The notes beneath the pieces were generated by a model that was not told the origin of the DNA, searched no databases, and saw nothing but the letters and a program-made list of their open reading frames with translations. Positions 61,343 through 64,000 of a stretch of DNA of 64,000 bases are shown here, piece after piece. The DNA is from Streptomyces broussonetiae (GTDB lineage: Bacteria > Actinomycetota > Actinomycetes > Streptomycetales > Streptomycetaceae). A program made the translations under genes and the position numbers. The stretch covers positions 9,671,780 to 9,735,779 of the forward strand of contig NZ_CP047020.1 of assembly GCF_009796285.1 (NCBI RefSeq), read 5' to 3'. Numbering within the stretch: position 1 is the first letter of the stretch; each line of letters begins with the position of its first letter.

Positions 61343-64000
61343 TCAGCCTGTGACGCCGATGTGGGTGAGGAGGCGTTGCTGGTCGGGGTGGAGGCGGGGC
61401 CAGGCGGCGCGCTGGTTGTTGAGCCATTGCCGGCTGGCGTGGGTGTGGGGGTGGGTGCGGGCGTGGTGGTAGGCGCGTTGCCAGCGCAGGTTCCATGGTG
61501 GGTTCCACCACGGGTCGATCGCGGTCAGAGCACCGGCTGCGGGGCATGAGGTACCGGTTCTGGTGCGGTAGCGCTGTTTGACGAGCCAGCGGCCCAGCGC
61601 GAAGCCGTCATGCAGGGTGTGGTGGGGGGCGGCGAGGTGGCCGTGCTGGGCGGCGTAGGAGCGGGCGTGTTCGATGGCGGTGTGCCAGTGCGGTGCGATG
61701 CCGGTGCGGGCTGCGAGGGCCTCGGGGGTGATGCCGAGGCTGGTCAGGAGTTGTTGCTGGCCGGGGTGGAGGCGGTCGTAGTGGCAGCAGGCACGGTCGA
61801 TCCAACTACCCAGGGCAGTGTGCGAGTTGGGGACGCGGTGGGCGATGTTGAAGGGTTTGCCGGCGTGGATGTGGTGCAGGGCGCGGTAGTAGTTGCGCTG
61901 CCACTCGCTTTTCCAGGGTGGGTTCCACCAGGGGTCGATAGCGGCGAGTTCACCGGTCTGCGGGGAGGGCGGCAGGTTCCGGCGGGCCCGTGTACTGGCC
62001 TGGTTGCGTTGTCGGGCCAGCCAACGGCCCAGAGGGAAGCCGTCGTGGAGGGTGTCGCCCGGGACGGCGAGGTGGCCGTGCTGGGCGGCATAGGAGCGGG
62101 CGTGGGCGAGGGCGGCATCGAAGCCGGCGCGTTGGTCGGGCCGGTGTCCTAGCAGGCTGCCGTTCTTCGCGCGGTGCCGGTTGCGTGCCGTGCCGGTGCG
62201 AGTGGTCAGGTGGCGGCGGGCTGTGTCGACGGTGTCGGGGGTGAGTCCCACAGCAGTCAGGAGCTGTTGCTGGTTGGGATGGAGATGGTGGTAGTCACGG
62301 CATTGCCGGCGTAGCCAGTCGGCGACTGCGGCGTCAGGCAGGTCGTCGTAGCCGTTCGAAGGGTTCAATGTGTGGCCGGCTGCCATGTCGCGGGCGCGGT
62401 AGTAGTGGCGTTGCCAGTACAGGCTCCAGGGAGGGTTCCACCATGGGTCGAGGGCGTTGAGAGCTTGAATGCGGTCGGCGGGTACGGGGGGCCGGTTGTG
62501 GTGCCGGTTGCGGAGCAGGGCCAGCCAGTTGCCCAGCGGGAAGCCGTCGTGGACGGTGCGTTGGCCGACGTTGGCGAGCTGCCCGTGCTGCGAGGCGTAG
62601 GCGGCGGCGTGTGCCAGGCCCATCTGGAAGCGTTCGCTGTAGCTGCGCCGGGGCGGCCGGGCTGCCTGAGCGGTGGCTGTGTCGATGCCGAGGGAAGCCA
62701 TCAGGCGTTGCTGCTCAGGGTGCAGATCGGCATAGCGGGCGCACTGCTCGTACAGCCATTCCGCGAGGTTGATACCGGTGTCGGGGAAGCCGGAGGCCGC
62801 GTTGAGGGGGCCGTGGGCGCGGGTGTGCTGCGCGGCTTGGTGCCATTGCCGCCGCCACCGCGGGTCCCAGGGCGGGTTCCACCACGGGTCGAGGGCGGCC
62901 AGTGCCATGAAGTGGTGGTCGGGCATCCGCAGGTGTCTAGCACGCTGGTTGACGAGCCAGGTGCCGAGCGGGTAGCCGCCGAGCGTGGCATCTTTGGGCA
63001 CGGCCAGGTGCCCGTGCTGCTGGTGGAAGAGCCGGGCGTGCGCTACCCCCTGCTCGAAGGCGCGCTCGGCCTGAACGCTGTGGCCGCGCAGCCGCTTCAC
63101 GGGCGGCGGCATCGGCTGGGCGGTGCCGGCGGCAGGCGGGCGGGGGAGAAGGTCGCTCAGGGCGCGCGGCCGGTGAGCCGAGTGAACCCTCCACAGCACC
63201 TTCTGCGCCGCACGCGTGGAGGCTGCTCGGGTGCGTACGCAGGAGTGGATCCAGGTGAACAGCGGGCCGTGGGTGTCGGCGGCGAGGTGGCGGGCGAGCC
63301 ACGGCCGCCCGAGCCGGTCGGCGAGTTCGGTGAGCAACCGGGGGAGTTCGCCCAGCCGGTAGGGCAGATGGCGGCCCGATTCGGTGACGGTGCGCTGTTG
63401 CAGAGATCGGTCGGCCAGCAGGCGCGCCAGAGCGACGGTCTCGGGATAGGTGATCAGGTCGCGGGCGGCCGCTTGCCACCAGCTGGGATCGGCGCCCTCG
63501 GGACACGTAGCCGCCAGGCGGTTCGGCCACAGCATTTCCTCCGCGGGCCAGGACTGCTGCCACCAGGCCCCGGCGACGGCGCGCGCGACCTCGAAGGCCT
63601 GTGCCCCCACTGCCCCATGCCGTAGCAGCCGGACATGCCGCCCATGGGCCTCGACCACCTCCGGGCACCTGGCGAGGGGCACGCTCAGGCCGCTGGTGTG
63701 GGGCAGATACATGAGCCAGTACCGGTGGCGCGGGCACACACGCTGCTCGGGTGCCAGGTACCGGCGCGCGGACATGAGGCGTCCGGTGCGGGCGGACGTG
63801 CATCCGGGGCAGGCCGGGCCCCATGCGGCCACGGCCTGCTCACCGCGCATCAGCCGCCCGACCGGGCCGGCCCCGTACTTGCCGCATGGTTCTTCCCGCA
63901 TCCAGGCGGGCAGAGCACGCTCCAGTACCTGTGGCTCAACGCGGCAGAGCGTGGCGATGCGGGCGCGGGCCTGGGCGTTGAGGTGGATCTCGCTGTCCGG
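61343..64000 (-). CDS. TniQ-like protein with four helicase-associated repeats (5' end outside window)
   Basis: At least 885 residues; the frame is open to the window edge, upstream of the ATG at 63901. The N-terminal part matches TniQ: LNAQARARIATLCRVEPQVL, ERALPAWMREEPCG, zinc motif CPGC...C-P-R-H (APEQRVCPRHRYWLMYLPHT) and EVVEAHGRHVRLLRH. About 320 residues later come four copies of the helicase-associated (HA) domain with cores HGHLAVPKDATLGGYPLGTW, HGQLANVGQRTVHDGFPLGN, HGHLAVPGDTLHDGFPLGRW and HGHLAAPHHTLHDGFALGRW, each followed by DPWWNPPW. HA domains bind DNA. TniQ normally guides transposition complexes, but no Tn7-type transposase is nearby. It precedes the CoiA-like gene by 79 bases. 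Confidence 0.85.
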   Translation of the reverse strand, partial: PDSEIHLNAQARARIATLCRVEPQVLERALPAWMREEPCGKYGAGPVGRLMRGEQAVAAWGPACPGCTSARTGRLMSARRYLAPEQRVCPRHRYWLMYLPHTSGLSVPLARCPEVVEAHGRHVRLLRHGAVGAQAFEVARAVAGAWWQQSWPAEEMLWPNRLAATCPEGADPSWWQAAARDLITYPETVALARLLADRSLQQRTVTESGRHLPYRLGELPRLLTELADRLGRPWLARHLAADTHGPLFTWIHSCVRTRAASTRAAQKVLWRVHSAHRPRALSDLLPRPPAAGTAQPMPPPVKRLRGHSVQAERAFEQGVAHARLFHQQHGHLAVPKDATLGGYPLGTWLVNQRARHLRMPDHHFMALAALDPWWNPPWDPRWRRQWHQAAQHTRAHGPLNAASGFPDTGINLAEWLYEQCARYADLHPEQQRLMASLGIDTATAQAARPPRRSYSERFQMGLAHAAAYASQHGQLANVGQRTVHDGFPLGNWLALLRNRHHNRPPVPADRIQALNALDPWWNPPWSLYWQRHYYRARDMAAGHTLNPSNGYDDLPDAAVADWLRRQCRDYHHLHPNQQQLLTAVGLTPDTVDTARRHLTTRTGTARNRHRAKNGSLLGHRPDQRAGFDAALAHARSYAAQHGHLAVPGDTLHDGFPLGRWLARQRNQASTRARRNLPPSPQTGELAAIDPWWNPPWKSEWQRNYYRALHHIHAGKPFNIAHRVPNSHTALGSWIDRACCHYDRLHPGQQQLLTSLGITPEALAARTGIAPHWHTAIEHARSYAAQHGHLAAPHHTLHDGFALGRWLVKQRYRTRTGTSCPAAGALTAIDPWWNPPWNLRWQRAYHHARTHPHTHASRQWLNNQRAAWPRLHPDQQRLLTHIGVTG

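Noticed and set aside
61500..62900. Regularly spaced repeats that might suggest a CRISPR or tandem DNA array
   Set aside because: Spacing follows the roughly 150-residue HA protein repeats, the copies differ at synonymous sites, and they are within one coding frame.
62372..63625. A 417-codon rightward frame opposite the TniQ-HA gene
   Set aside because: It inherits a repeat pattern from the HA repeats on the other strand and is otherwise unlike any protein.
1..64000. tRNA genes or tRNA-derived attachment sites
   Set aside because: I looked for GGTTCGAATCC-type T-loops with acceptor stems near the integrase and element ends and saw none convincing; a tRNAscan run would settle it.

Overview
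The window is actinobacterial DNA and almost certainly Streptomyces. GC is high throughout, codon third positions are strongly G/C, GTG and TTG starts are common, and the gene families are typical of that genus: LGFP-repeat secreted protein, DUF2637/SpdB-like transfer protein, BTAD regulator, CoiA-like protein, TniQ/helicase-associated repeat protein, and many small start-stop-overlapping genes. The density of insertion sequences and broken genes points to a chromosome arm or a large linear plasmid rather than a core region. I saw no tRNA, rRNA or CRISPR array.

Layout. 0-2.3 kb: end of a tyrosine recombinase operon (recombinase, XRE protein, Cys-rich protein, and a frameshifted recombinase-like protein). 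2.4-9.2 kb: a LysR regulator divergent from a dehydrogenase/NTF2 fusion, a Tn3 transposase remnant beside a decapitated P-loop kinase, then a CocE-type esterase divergent from its TetR regulator across a 13-bp-arm palindrome. 9.3-15.5 kb: nested and broken IS elements (IS3, IS256, IS4, IS1182, IS110) around a small alpha/beta hydrolase plus SnoaL-like operon. 15.7-23.5 kb: secreted LGFP protein, hypothetical proteins, gene fragments (methyltransferase, DNA ligase C-terminus), a rifampin ADP-ribosyltransferase (arr), a DHFR-like reductase, a DUF6233 pseudogene divergent from a minimal LexA-type HTH protein, and small conserved proteins. 23.5-25.4 kb: a group II intron with its reverse transcriptase. 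26-31.3 kb: secreted proteins, an IS5-type element with an amber codon, and an ECF sigma/anti-sigma pair. 31.7-36 kb: IS701 remnant, an intact IS481 element with an unusual C-terminal repeat region, an IS5 remnant and an IS117-like IS110 element. 36.3-43 kb: four exported proteins, including a 1369-residue multidomain protein ending in an SGNH hydrolase. 43.4-47.2 kb: transposase fragments, a frameshifted IS30, and an intact IS256 element with an 8-bp target duplication that splits a small membrane-protein gene.

47.3-55.4 kb is the most unusual block. A leftward set of closely packed genes encodes a zinc-type small protein, two related small proteins (one with an internal stop), an APH-like kinase, a lactate/malate dehydrogenase-type enzyme with its catalytic residues, and an HPr-kinase-like P-loop protein, followed by a tiny membrane protein, a recombinase-fold protein without the catalytic serine, a further small membrane protein and a GNAT acetyltransferase. 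It is divergent from an XRE/TPR regulator and a SLOG-domain protein. I do not recognise this set as a described pathway.

55.9-64 kb looks like a transfer/terminal-region module: a DUF2637 membrane protein, a DUF3846-like protein, a probably truncated BTAD regulator, a repeat-bearing intergenic stretch, a CoiA-like protein and a TniQ protein with four helicase-associated repeats that runs off the window edge.
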